The notes beneath the pieces were generated by a model. It had not been told where the DNA came from, made no database searches, and saw nothing but the letters and a program-made list of their open reading frames with translations. Below, in pieces: positions 11,951 to 22,996 of a DNA stretch of 64,000 nt (positions are counted from its first letter, which is position 1; the number at the start of each line of letters is the position of its first letter). This DNA comes from Vicia villosa (taxonomy: Eukaryota; Streptophyta; Magnoliopsida; Fabales; Fabaceae): contig NC_081181.1 of the NCBI RefSeq assembly GCF_029867415.1, positions 121,783,183-121,847,182 of the forward strand. The letters are read 5' to 3'. The position numbers were made by a program, and so were the translations under genes.

Positions 11951-12628
11951 GACGTTGAAAAACTAAAAATACACAAAATAAGAAGCAAATCTATATGGAT
12001 AACCACTTATTTATCATCTAGCCCACATTTATCATCTAGCTCATTCTTTTTTCTTATCAACATTTAATCCCTCACAACTAAAAAAAATAAAAAATTTTAA
12101 TCCCTCACATACACACCATACCATATAACCTCTCTTACTAGCTTAGAATTTTAGTTATCAATCATCTTCACAACGTCTTCCACTCTTCAATGGTTAAGCC
12201 TAGTTGGCAACATTTGGCTCCAAGTCATAAATGGAACAAACACAAATTTCCCAACTTATTCTTCCTAGCTAAAATAGCTTCTCTCCAACTCATAAATGTC
12301 AACACGCTATTTGAATGAATTTTTTTTAAAATTATGAGACAATTAAGTTGAATAGATGTTTTGTGTTGAGAAAATATGTCACTGTTTTTGAGAAAATTAT
12401 TTCGTAATTTTCATTAAATAAAAAGTTTGGAGTTCAGGGTGTTACATGTAACGTTAGCATGTCCCTTTGTGTTCGGTGGAGTTGACCTGGAAATATTCCA
12501 GTAGGGGCAACGACAGTCGCTTGCTATTGAGTCACTTGAGAAATATGTGTTTTCAACATCTTGTTGTGAGTGGTCATAGTGCCAACTTTATTCGCTAGCT
12601 GCTTTATCATCACGTTGGTATGAATGTT

Positions 12629-13335
12629 CTAATTCAAGAACTCCTTGTTTGGTTGGCTTTGGGTCATGATAAAGTTCTCCATCATCAGTTCAAGGTTTGA
12701 CTTCTTGGGAGAAGTGGGGGATCCTTTTTGTCCTTGAAAATTGGGTGGAGTAAAAAGTAGAAGACTGGGTACAAACGTAGGATTGTTGCTCTTGTAGGAG
12801 AAATTGGAATGATTTCTATATCCAGGGTTATATGTGTTGGAGTAGGAGTTACCTTGCGCGAAATTTCCCTTGTTTAGTGTTGTTTCAGCTAATAGTTGAC
12901 ACTCGGTAGTAATGTGCTTTGGGGCTCCACAGATTTCGCAACTGGGAGTCACTACTGCTACGGTAGCCGCTGGGTTATTCCTCGGGTTGTATAGCTTTCG
13001 ATTCAAGGCATCCACTTTAGCATTCATATGACCGAAGCTGCTAATTTCTTATATTGCTCCTCTCAGCTCCATTTTTCTTTACGGGTGCATGGTCCCTCCC
13101 CCACTAGTGGTGGCTTTGAGCCATGTTTTTGATAAGGTCATAAGCTTCATTAAAAGGTTTATTCATTAGAGCCCCTTCAAAAGCGACATCAATGATCATT
13201 GGCGTGATATAAAGTAGACCATTGTAGAGTGTATGAATTATTAGCCACTTCTCTAACCCACGATACAGGCAAGCTCTCATCAACTCCTTATATCGCTCCC
13301 ACGCTTCAAAGAGAGATTCACAGTCTCTCTTTCAC
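12629..13335 (-). pseudogene. Degenerate Ty3/gypsy (Athila-like) gag fragment
   Basis: Reading leftwards, 13335-13080 encodes a capsid-like stretch with the motif ESLFEAWERYKELMRAC followed by HTLYNGL, typical of Athila-type gag. Then 13027-12629 is open for 132 residues and contains a CCHC zinc knuckle, CEICGAPKHITTEC (CX2CX4HX4C), which packages RNA in Gag. The two parts are not one open frame, since breaks occur between 13080 and 13027. No protease or polymerase follows, so this is a dead fragment. Confidence 0.75.
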
Positions 13336-13340
13336 AACTC

Positions 13341-15002
13341 TAAAGCTTTAAGTCTTGGAATCATTATCTTTGAGTATTTGACTTTAGTATTACATAATAA
13401 ATTTGAATCTTCTAGCTTAACGAGGCTTGAGATATCTTCAAGTTGATTGCCATCATCAAAGAGCTGAGAGGCCAAAACACTAAAGAACCTTGAAACATAA
13501 GTCTTCACTTGAATTCTGTTGGACATCACTGTTGACTTCAAAGAGATGAATTAATCTTCAAGAGCATCTTCAAAAGGATAGGTTGATAAAAACTTAAGCA
13601 TATTCAGCCGCTTGAGCTATCTTTAAGAGATAAGGACCTCACTAGAGATCATTTGATATCAGATATTGTCATCATCAAAACTAAACAATTGATTTCAGCT
13701 TTGCTATAAACAAACTTCACCACTTTGGATCACTTTGATAATAACTGCAAGCACATAGATTCACATTTGGTCATGGTGACACAACTCCTCCATGCAATCC
13801 TGCATTTTCTCTAAGGTTTCTTAATCACCATTATTACATGTAACCCTTGGATACCATTGGGAGACGGTGACATGGTTAACCAATAATTGTTTAAAAAAAG
13901 GTGAGTGGTGTTGGTTGCTTACAGGTAAGGTAAGCTTTATAATTATCGTATCCACAAAGACTAGTGATTTTAAATATATGGTAGCCGTGGTTTATCATCT
14001 TAAGAGATAAAAGGACTTTGTGTCTGTTATGATGCGAAAATGTAAATGACAGAAAATAAATAATAGAAAGTAAATTTGGAGATGTTAGTGTTAACAGTGT
14101 GAATGCTTGTTTGGGGTAGATTTCATTATTACGTATCTATCATGCATGTCCATAGGTCAGTAATATGCTCCTCTACTCAGTGTGTAATACTACCATATGT
14201 TACCCTCATTCATATCTCCTTTGGTTCTTCATGCCATGAAATCATTGTATTACCCAATTGAATGATATATGTTACTATTAACCAACACAAATCATTAAGT
14301 CCCAACAGTCGCAAAGAAGAGAGACTCCACACTGATTCTGTTATAATATATGTGGATATTGAGCCTATACTTATGTCTAGTATTATCACTCAATAAATGG
14401 TTATCTTGGATCTAATAATGTCAAGCACCTTTTGATTTCATGTCACACCATGAAAACGGATTTTAGGTTGCAAAGCTAAAACAAGCTTTAAGATTAAAGA
14501 GTCACCAATATTACAGCATGAGTAGATTTACATAAAACTGCATGACCTAAATATAATGACTAAATCTAACCCTAGCAATAGAAATTTTAGCTACGCTTAC
14601 ACATGGTTAGCCTAACAACTAGTCTTTCCAGAGACGTCGACTTTGGAAACAGGACCTGCCCTGTCCCCTGAGCAGCACTTCCACCTTCATACTTCCTTTC
14701 TTATCCTGTTATTTTATATGAGAGTGAACTTACTTCAATTATGTATTATTACAATCAATCGAAACGACATTTGTACTGAATTGAAAACTTCTATTAATAG
14801 GAAAAATTATGAGCCTAGCACTGGATGTACCGTCCTTCCACTCAGCACGCCTACCATACTTTAACATCCTATCCAGCATTCTATCTTCTATAGCAAGCAA
14901 CACTTACATGTATTATACGTGTCCTTTGATGCCTTTGTTTGCCCAGTGCACCACCCCTTTGACCAACACCTTTGTTTGCCCAGTGCACCACCCCTTTGAC
15001 CA
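13341..15002. other. Probable Ty3/gypsy non-coding remnant; no gene
   Basis: It adjoins the degenerate gag and has the composition of the untranslated/LTR region of such an element (for example AATTATCGTATCCACAAAGACTAG near 13938). No LTR pair could be defined. Short frames at 13332-13541 and 14643-15042 show no recognisable domain. Confidence 0.35.
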
Positions 15003-15009
15003 ACACCTT
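14932..15009 (+). repeat. 37-bp direct tandem repeat, two copies
   Basis: The unit CCTTTGTTTGCCCAGTGCAC... continuing to ACCAACA occurs twice head to tail, with identical sequence. The second copy is followed immediately by the MITE at 15011. Confidence 0.85.
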
Positions 15010-15010
15010 T

Positions 15011-15469
15011 CAAGGTTGTCAAAATCTCGATTTAAAACCTAAACTCTATAGATTTCACGTTTCTAGATCAGCATTTCGTGTTAAATCGCAGGTAAAAACC
15101 TTTTTAGGTAAAATCGTATTTCAGAACGATTTTACGTGATTTAAATCGTCCTGAAATCGGTAAAATCGTGTAAAATCATGTAAAATCGTTGGAATTTACT
15201 CCTGAAATCCGAAACGATTTGGTGGATAATTTATGCAGTTTGATACAAGTTTGTGAAGATTACACTTTATTATGATTATATAGTATTTTTTACTTTATAA
15301 TTAAGTTAACATTTTGAATAATTAGTGCATTTATAATATTATACAAGTATACATATGTCGTATATATAAATTTAATATAATTTTAATATGAGGTAAACTC
15401 TATGATTTTACGTTTCGATTTTACCTAGGTAAAACGAGTCAAGGTAAAAATTCGATTCTGACAACCTTG
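15011..15469. mobile_element. hAT-like MITE (459 bp)
   Basis: Termini CAAGGTTGTCAAAATC and GATTCTGACAACCTTG are inverted repeats. Flanks ACACCTTT (15003-15010) and ACGCCTTT (15470-15477) fit an 8-bp target duplication with one later substitution. The interior holds many copies of AAATCG/CGATTT-type words (TAAAATCGT), giving high self-complementarity. Non-coding. Confidence 0.72.
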
Positions 15470-15477
15470 ACGCCTTT

Positions 15478-16553
15478 GTTTACCTTGAAGTACTTGCACC
15501 AGGTGTTGCCACCTAGCCCTACACTTCACCCAACACGCTTGTAGATGGGGCATGGCGAGCCTTGATCCTTAAGGGTTTTGCTTTTGCCTATTCTCTTTGT
15601 GCTTATTCGTGGTTTTCCCGTTCTTTTCAGCTACTTTTGATAAATGCATATAAGAGATAGTCCAAACACGTGTTTCTTTACTTTTCATAGATAAATCGGG
15701 GGACTTTGAATATTTAATTGTAAAATAAGCTGATAAGTGTCGACGTTTCTAAGGAAAATCTAACACTTATCAAGTGGTCAAGGTCATTTTACCAGACCCT
15801 ACGATGAACATCAACTGTATTTGTGGTGAGTATAATAGAGAAGACCCTACATCTAAATCCATTTTATTTTAATGAAAAAATATTTATCTCCGTATTCGTT
15901 TTACAAAATTTTATCGTGGATAAATTTTGCATATATATATCCTATATGTTGTGACATCATTAATAATTGATAAGAATCTCTCATTTATAAGTTTAGTATT
16001 TAAGATAATGCTGTGACTTTTAAGTTTCCATCCCTACATGAAAGTAAAATTTACAAAATTTTATAATGGTGTCACCAAACTCAGTTTTCCAAAAGAAAAG
16101 AGATTATTACACTCCTTCTAAAGTTCTAAAGAGTCCAAAATAAAACACATCAAATAACGTCGGTCTATCCGTGTTGCTAAAAAAATCAGACATGATGTTT
16201 TCAATGATGAATTGATTTTCCACACTTTGGCAATCTCAAATCATAAATCCATTAGTAAACAAAAATCCATGAGTCACTTTTTAGAGAATTACACGAATAT
16301 GACTTTAGGATTTCCCGTGACAAACCTGATCAAACCAAAAATGGGTATTGATGGTATCATTATCCAAACCACAGATAAGATTCTAAGCTATTTTAAAACT
16401 AAAATCTTCATAGGTGGCACAATTCTAATTATAGATATCATTGTTGTAGTTGGTTGGAGCATCCAACTGAGCAATTAAGTTACCATTTGAAATAGAGTAC
16501 TCAAATTTTTTAGGAGGGTTGGGAGCGGTACAATGAACCACCTCTCAAAGTAA
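15478..16553. other. Spacer, no gene recognised
   Basis: AT-rich. An 88-codon frame at 16212-16478 (+) has a hydrophobic C-terminal stretch but no domain I recognise and no supporting context, so it is not called as a gene. Confidence 0.4.
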
Positions 16554-16562
16554 AATATCTTA

Positions 16563-17127
16563 CAGCAATGCTATGTGTACACTGTACACTAAAGTGTACA
16601 CCTACACCGTATTGGTGTATGTACGGACGACATTGTTCATGTACGGATGGTACTATTCATCGTCCGTACATGAACAGTGCAATATTATATTAATATTTTT
16701 TTTACGTTATTTATTTATTTTTTAAAATATTATTTTTTAAGAAAATATTTTTTTATATTTTTAAAAAAAATATTTGACAATACCTGTAGATTTACTTCCG
16801 GATTTACCTGCATTTGAAATTACCTGCGGATTTACCTAAATTTGTAGGTAAATTCGCAAGTAAATCCGCAGGTATTGTCAAATTCGTAGGTAAATCCGCA
16901 GGTATTATCAAATCCGTAGGTAAATCCGAAAATAAATCCGCAGGTATTGTCAAATATTTTTTTAAAAAACATAAAAAAAAAATATTTAAAAAAAATGTAA
17001 AAAAAAAAAAATTAATATAATATTGCACTGTTCATGTACGGACGGTGAATAGTACTGTCCGTACATGAACAGTACCGTCCGTACATACGGTGTAGGTGTA
17101 CACTTTGGTGTACAAATAGCATTATTG
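16563..17127. mobile_element. Mutator-like MITE (565 bp) with 9-bp target duplication
   Basis: Ends CAGCAATGCTATGTGTACA and (reverse-complemented) CAATAATGCTATTTGTACA continue as long inverted repeats containing the GTACGGACG and GTGTACACCTACACCG words. AATATCTTA flanks both sides (16554-16562 and 17128-17136). The centre (about 16785-16955) is built of a repeated word GGTAAATCCGCAGGTA, giving chance frames with KSAGI-type repeats on one strand and PADLPTNL-type repeats on the other. Confidence 0.8.
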
Positions 17128-17295
17128 AATATCTTATAATACTCTCAACACCGATTGAACCACCTCTCAAAGTAAAGTATCTTGCAATCCTCTCATCACC
17201 TATAGAACCTCCTATCTTTCAATCCACTCACCACCTACATAACCTCTTATATTATTAAGGGTTAATAGTCATTCACCTCTACCATATAGGCGAAT

Positions 17296-17505
17296 TTTGA
17301 TTTTTCCCTCTTAATTTTTTTTTTTGAATTACCCCGTTATAATTTTCGGGCACCCCCTAAGCGTGTAAAAACTAGGGAGTAAATCAAAAAAATATATTTT
17401 ACAGGGGGTAATTTTTCCTCTTAGGGAAAAAATATTTTGAGTTTTAAAAATTTTAAAATTATAGGGGATAATCCAAAACTTTTTTTTTAAGGGGGAAAAA
17501 TCAAA
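17296..17505. mobile_element. Foldback MITE-like element (about 210 bp)
   Basis: TTTGATTTTTCCCTCTTAA at the left mirrors TTAAGGGGGAAAAATCAAA at the right, with further matching GGGGTAAT/ATTACCCC words inside. No clear target duplication was seen. Its right edge coincides with the start of homology to locus 3 (near 39057), so it marks the left limit of that duplicated block. Confidence 0.5.
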
Positions 17506-18702
17506 TAATGTGCAACAACTCTTTGTGTTCGATATATTTCTTTGAAATGAATATTTGTCTTTGTGAGAATTTCTCACAGTAGCTCTCAAGTTTTCTTCTC
17601 TTGTTTATCTTTCACATTGATTTGTTCAATGTTCAGTAGTTGAGAAATTTCTTCAATGGAGTAGTTGTTAACTGGGAGTATCGACGCCGAGCTCAATTTG
17701 ATATGATGAGATAAAAAAGGAAATATATTTGAAGATGTTCTAAGTTTTCGACAGAAAAGTTTGTTGGAAAGTTCCAGTCGAAGTCGTCCTTGTACGAAAG
17801 AAAAATGCTGAATAAGACTTAGAAATATTTTCTAAGTTCAAGTTACAATTCGACGAATAGCAAATTGCGTTAGACGAAGAGTTTTGAATTTGAATAAGAG
17901 ATAAATGTATTCCATCCTTATCTAGTTTCAAAGAGGAGACACGTGTAATCTTAGAGTAAATAGAAGACTTGTCGGGAAAAACATGTCGCTTTCTAGGAGA
18001 AAGACCGTTGATGGCCGTTTTTTTGACTTAGTACATACAGAGGGGTCTTAGTGTTAAAATTTCCGTGTGTTCATTCGTTGAATACTCAAAGTATCTGCTG
18101 AATTGAGAAAAGAGTCATGTAGAAACACCATATTAAGATTCCAATTTACTATTTATTTTACATTTCCAAAATTTACCTTTTATTACAATTTACTTTAAAA
18201 ATTACTCTTCATTGCCCTTCCTTTACATTTCTGCAAGTTATATCGTTTGAGACAAAAAATCCTTAAACTTTGGACGTTGTTGAAATGTTGAATACCCAAG
18301 ATTATGTTCTATCTTTCAATAATTTAGATTGACAAAATTCAGGCCACAATTCTCAAAAATGTTTGATTTATAAATTTAAGCATAAAATGAATTGAATTGT
18401 TTATAACTCTAGATCCTCCAAAAGAATTAGCATGGACGGGAGAAAAGAAAGAAATTAAGTAACTACACTACAGTATTTAAGAACTCAACGCAACCATACT
18501 CTTGAAGCATATGATGATTTCATGAAGAAGTTGGAAAATTTTGGTGGCTCATATGATCCAAAAACTAGCATCTATTGGCGAGAATAAAGTCTCATAATTT
18601 TTGCTGTTATTGAGGTAAAAATAATGTGTACTCCTACAATGAAATTTCTTTTGCTTTAATTAATATATATACTTGATTGATATCACAGTTGTGCTGGTAT
18701 TG
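17506..18702. other. HMGR2 downstream block, duplicated at locus 3; possible LTR relic
   Basis: Nearly identical to about 39060-40278. On the minus strand, 18130-17506 has the look of a Maximus/SIRE-type copia LTR tail (long non-coding, poly-pyrimidine patches, the word TTCTCACAAAG), but no partner LTR is present. No reading frame with a known domain. The 18400-18700 part is the 3' flank of HMGR2. Confidence 0.45.
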
Positions 18703-20695
18703 TCATGAAGCAATTTTGGTGACATCTTTACTAGATCGGTTGTATTTCATGTGACTCTTAACAAGCTGACCCGCTGCAATTGCGGACATGAGTGAAAGCT
18801 CTCCGGCAAGAACTGAAGCAGCTACTATTGTTGCCAGTTGCCTTGAATTAGCTCCAGGTGAATCTTTACTAGCACCCTTCACACCAAGTAAGTTCAAACA
18901 AGCTGATTGTGATGCAAGCTGTGTGCCTCCTCCAACTGTTCCCACCTGCATCATCAAAGTAAACAGTCTTAGTATTGTAATCTATAATTAATATTGTAAC
19001 AGCCAAATCATTAGTATTGTAATCTATAATTAATATTGTAACAGCCAAATCATTAACAAGTAATTATATATACCTCAATGGAAGGCATAGTGACAGAGAC
19101 ATGAAGGTCTTTCCCATCATTCACAGCTTCCATCATGGTTATACAATGAGAACTCTCAACATTCTGAGCTGGATCTTGACCTGTTGCCAAGTAAATAGCT
19201 GAAACAATATTACTAGCATGTGCATTGAAGCCACCAAGAGCACCAGCCATGGCTGAACCAGTAAGATTCTTTAGCATGTTAAGCTCAACCAAAGACTCAA
19301 CACTAGTCTTCAACACTTTCTTCACCACCTCTTCCTTAATTACAGCCTCACACACCACAGATTTTCCTCTCCCTTCAATCCAATTCACTGCAGCCGCTTT
19401 CTTGTCTGAGCAAAAATTTCCTATCATAACCAAAACATCACAATTTTAGAAAAAACAGAATATTATAATCCAATCAAAAAAAGTTGTTTATGTGTGATGT
19501 AATATTTACCAGATATACCAATCACATCCATATCTGGAAAATCACTTTGAAGAAAATCAAGTACGTTTTGTACACCTTTTGATACCATGTTCATCCCCAT
19601 TGCATCACCAGTTGAACAAGTAAACCGTGTGTATAAATTCTTTCCTGCTATAGTAGCTTTTATATTCTGTAATCTTGCAAACCTACTTGACCTGAGTGAA
19701 TATCAAAAACAGAATCAGTTACCCAAATGAATAAAAATATATCATTGGAAAAGTTAGAAAATAGAAAATTACTTGTTGAAAGTGTGAGCCAGAGAATCAA
19801 AATTTTGAGGATCTTCTAAAAAGAACTTTAACTGAGAAGCTCTTTTGGCGGAGTTGAATCTAACGACGGGGGCTCTAGTGATGCCATCACGGAGGACAAC
19901 CGCGGAAGCACCACCCGAAACATAAATAGCTTTACATCCTCTGTTAGTGCTTGCAACTAAACAACCCTCGGTTGTTGCCATCGGAACCGTGAACTCTTTC
20001 CCGTCAAGCAACAGAGGACCGGCAACTCCTACCGGAATCTGAATAAATCCTATCGGCATCTCACAACACTGTCCTAATATAGAATCGTAATCAAAATTTT
20101 CCATCGGCAAACCTTCAAGTGACCTTCCGGTAACTCTCTCCACCGCTTGGTTACGAATCGCCGCTGCACGCCGGCAATCTCCAAGTTTTGATTCAAGTGA
20201 GTAAGACGGAATAGATCCTGAAACCACGGCCTGGACAACCTCCTCGTCATCGGACGAAAGCTGCGACATAACCGGTTCTGGTGCAACTTTTTTTACGGTG
20301 GTTTTTGGTGGTAGCGGAGGTAACTCCGGTGCAACTCCGGCGAGACATGAACCAGTGGTTTTAGCAATCTCTACTTCATCTTCTTCTTCATCGTACTGAA
20401 CGGCAGTGGAAGCGGCGAAGGGATGAAGAATGAAGGCAATGCTGAAGAAAGCCATGAGATAGAAAAATGAAGCGATGAGGGAAACTACAGCTACCATCTC
20501 GGAGATTGTGAGTACATGTAGAGGAGTAGAAGTTCGAATCTTCTCACGCCATCTGTGAAGAAGAAAGTACGCGAAAGAGAAGAAGAGGCCAAAGAAAACC
20601 GCGTTTGCTAAGTAGAGTGAAGTTTGTGATTGTGAATCATGCTTTTGGTTTTTCGTTTTGGCTGAAAATTCGAGGCTTTGCTGGTGAACATCCAT
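18703..20695 (-). CDS. HMGR: HMG-CoA reductase copy 2, complete four-exon gene
   Basis: Exons: 20695-19773, 19691-19510, 19420-19074 and 18945-18703 (923, 182, 347, 243 nt). All three introns (81, 89, 128 bp) begin GT and end AG. They join to 564 codons plus TGA, the usual plant HMGR length. Two N-terminal membrane segments lie at about residues 26-46 and 67-90, with a short ER-lumenal loop between them and the catalytic domain cytosolic. A variable acidic/proline linker follows. Catalytic residues: Glu243 in TTEGC, Lys375 in SDKKAA, Asp451 in GQDPAQNV, His549 in [14 protein letters not shown]-binding motifs GDAMGMN and GTVGGGTQL are intact. A serine follows the catalytic His region (NRSS), the conserved phosphorylation site of plant HMGRs. 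The start is the only ATG before TM1. Nothing suggests loss of function. Confidence 0.96.
18969..19052 (-). repeat. 42-bp tandem duplication in HMGR2 intron 3
   Basis: The unit TTAGTATTGTAATCTATAAT...CCAAATCA occurs twice head to tail with no differences. The same duplication is present in HMGR3 (40545-40628), so it predates the split of the two loci. It lengthens the intron without touching the splice sites. Confidence 0.9.
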
Positions 20696-20784
20696 TTTTT
20701 GAAAATTTGAATCCGAAAAATATTTCTTTTTTAGCTTAGAGGATTGTTGGTTGAAACTTAAAAGAAAAGTGAAGATTTAGAATG

Positions 20785-20794
20785 TTATTTATAG
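20785..20794 (-). promoter_or_regulatory. Putative TATA box of HMGR2
   Basis: The minus strand reads CTATAAATAA about 90 bp upstream of the ATG, matching the position of the HMGR1 box. The short distance implies a compact 5' leader. Confidence 0.5.
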
Positions 20795-20812
20795 ACACAG
20801 AAAGTGAAGGAA

Positions 20813-22382
20813 GGAGCTGTGTGGTTTCACCCTTCACTTCACTACCTTAGTATATATTTTCTAATTTATTTTGTTGTTAAGTAACAGAAGTTTCATAGCA
20901 AGATCAAGATCGTAAAATGAGTCAAACATAACATAACATGTTATTGAACTCGTGGACAGCGAGGGAATATAGTAATGTCTAGTTTTGTGTAGCACATATA
21001 ATCCAACCTCAAAGAAATGCTAACATAACATTATGTCATCAAATAACTATAAAATATTACTAATGTTAGTATATTATAAGTGTTATAAATGAAATTTATA
21101 TTAATATGGCAAAAGAGTGGACTTTTATTGAATGCTTATAAACAATACTATATGTATGTATACATACATATAATACACGTGCATGTCCTTACATTAAACT
21201 TTTATTTTTTTATTTTTTTATAATTAAATGTTGCAACTACCAAGTCTATAATTTGTTTCCAAATTGTAACTACCAAGTCCAGTTTTGTCACACATGTCTT
21301 CACTTACTGCATCATTTTGAAAGGATTTAAATGTGTATTTGGATATTCTACTTTCTAGTTTTAATTTATATCAATCTTTTCAAATTTATTTTATATTAAA
21401 ATTGCTCTCTCGTAGTTTTATCTTTATCTGGGGAGACAATGAGAATGGTAGAAAACACCATGCGGTTGGTTGGGATGCTATTACAAGAAATAAAGAGGAC
21501 GGTACGTGACCTTGGATTGAGAAGATTAGATGTTATGAATAATGCGTGCCTACTGAAAATGGGCTGGAATTTACATAGGAAAGATGGAGAGTTATGGAGT
21601 AAGGTGTTGTGGGGGAAGTATGGACGAGGGGAGAATATCAGGTTCCCAATTTCGAAGCATGCTGATTCAAGTTTTTGGAAAATTATGGTTCGAAACTGGG
21701 AGAAATTGGATGACTATTGTAAATGGCACATTGGTGATTGAAGTTTGTTAGGGCTTGGAAGGATAACTGGATTAAGGAACGGTTTAATGTTGAGGAGCTG
21801 CACTTAAGTATCCCTAATCATCTTCAAGAAGGGATGATGATAATTATTCAGTTAGAAGCATGTACACGAATCTGGTGCAATTTAAAGAGATAACGGACGT
21901 GCAGAATTGGAAGAATATATGGAAGATTAATGGCATGGAAAGAATTCGTATGTTAGTTTGGAGAATGCAACATGATGGTATGTTAACAAATACAAAGAAT
22001 GCGTGCCTGCTGAAAATGGGCTGGAATTTACATAAGTATGAGCTCTTCGGAATGAAAACTAAAGAAAAAATTCAAGATATAAAAAGCGATTCACTCACAT
22101 TATAAATCATATGAGAACTCTAGTTAAATATTTAAAAATGAGGGTTTAGTTATAAAAATATTTATAGACCTACACTGCATGTGGAAACCAAAAAGTCACT
22201 ATGATTTCTGAAATGGACTTGTCGTACATGGATTTGGCTTCTTTATTTGGAAGATTACATGAATCAGAGATGGAGTTGAAGATGCTAGACGAAGATGAAT
22301 AGGAAACAACTATAAGAAAATCCTAAGTTTCAAATCTGAGGAAGAACAATATTCAGAATTTGATAAAGATATGACATTGCTT
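20813..22382. other. HMGR2 upstream block, duplicated at 56604-58134
   Basis: The block matches the segment to the right of retroelement array 2 with small indels. Both contain the CATAACATAACATG stretch, a TATGTATGTATACATACATA palindrome and the LINE fragment. The left limit of homology (GGAGCTGTGTGG) is exactly where LTR4 ends at locus 3. The right limit is CATTGCTT, where array 1 starts. Confidence 0.85.
21417..22105 (+). pseudogene. LINE (non-LTR retroelement) 3' fragment
   Basis: Broken frames encode pieces typical of the C-terminal part of plant L1-type reverse-transcriptase proteins: FIWGDNEN, RRLDVMNNACLLKMGWNL, LWSKVLWGKYGRGE, SSFWKIM and VWRMQHDGMLTN. There is a stop after WHIGD (21741) and further frame changes. 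The word NACLLKMGWNLH is encoded twice (near 21541 and 21999), which is not the normal protein order, so the fragment is rearranged. A partner copy lies at 57170-57856. Confidence 0.75.
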
Positions 22383-22704
22383 GGAAGATGCCATTGATGA
22401 AGCTTTGAAAAGTTAGGGTTTAAGGATGGTATTTTCGGATTTGGGTGTGTTAGTACCAAATAAGTGATTTTGGAGGAAGTGCTTATTTGGGTTTTGTAAT
22501 ATATAGGAGATATATGATAGTGATTTTTTAATGAGATTTTGTTGGTAAATGGAAGGATTTAATTGGGTGGTCAAAGATAAGAATGAATTTTAAGAAGAAT
22601 GAATGGAGGTAGGTGGATACAATGAATCATTTGACCAAAATAAACACAAAACATATAGTATAAATAAAGCATTAAAAATATAAAGAATTAAAAACCTGAA
22701 CAGT

Positions 22705-22823
22705 GTAACCGGTTACGTATAGGGGCGTAACCGGTTACGCATACGAAACAGAGACACACAGAAAAGCTGAAAGGCCAAAACACGAAACCGTAACCGGTTA
22801 CGTATATAACCGTAACCGGTTAC
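22705..22823. promoter_or_regulatory. Four GTAACCGGTTAC palindromes in the pol-ORF3 spacer (unit A)
   Basis: Perfect 12-bp palindromes start at 22705, 22727, 22790 and 22812: two pairs, each with 22-bp spacing, 85 bp apart. The same cluster is at 31140-31258 (B), 41670-41788 (C) and 50105-50223 (D). Each half contains a plant MYB-type core (TAACCG/CGGTTA). In RNA, each pair could form a 12-bp stem with a 10-nt loop. The function is unknown. Confidence 0.75.
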
Positions 22824-22996
22824 ACTGAGTGAAAAATCAAAAAATATTTAAAGGAAGGTACATAAATCAAATATTATTTAGATATATTTCTAATATTGAA
22901 AGGAATAATAAAAAATGAACTATTTAAAGTAGAAGAAATGGATAGCATGCACCTTAAATGATGAATTTGATTTGAGGATGAGTTGTTTTTAGTTTG

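Larger units (their letters stand above)
7901..12430. other. Retroelement-derived non-coding region, no intact gene
   Basis: The stretch near 8040-8280 (GGTGTCGCGGTGGGAAAATTG to GTGTTAGCACCCCTCAC) resembles non-coding parts of large legume LTR retroelements as I recall them; this is unverified. The rest is A-rich with short frames only. It contains the CATCAGATGA-type repeat field (8988-9235) and a 29-bp tandem repeat (11878-11950). A 70-90 bp sequence near 10703-10796 recurs in modified form at 12297-12367. Confidence 0.4.

Noticed and set aside
16212..16478. 88-codon frame as a possible small membrane protein gene
   Set aside because: Only a hydrophobic tail supports it; no homologous motif, promoter or intron signal was seen.
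16804..17028. Opposite-strand frames with KSAGI- and PADLPTNL-type amino acid repeats
   Set aside because: They come from the short DNA repeat inside the Mutator-like MITE, not from a protein gene.
17740..17931. 63-codon frame conserved at both loci (also 39295-39486)
   Set aside because: Conserved because the whole block was recently duplicated; serine/asparagine-rich with no domain, and it lies in a probable LTR relic.
20074..20286. 70-codon minus-strand frame within HMGR2 exon 1
   Set aside because: Alternative frame of the catalytic-domain coding sequence.
22705..22823. CRISPR-like array (short palindromes with spacers)
   Set aside because: Only two to three pairs, spacers of unequal length and partly shared, in a plant retroelement with no cas genes.
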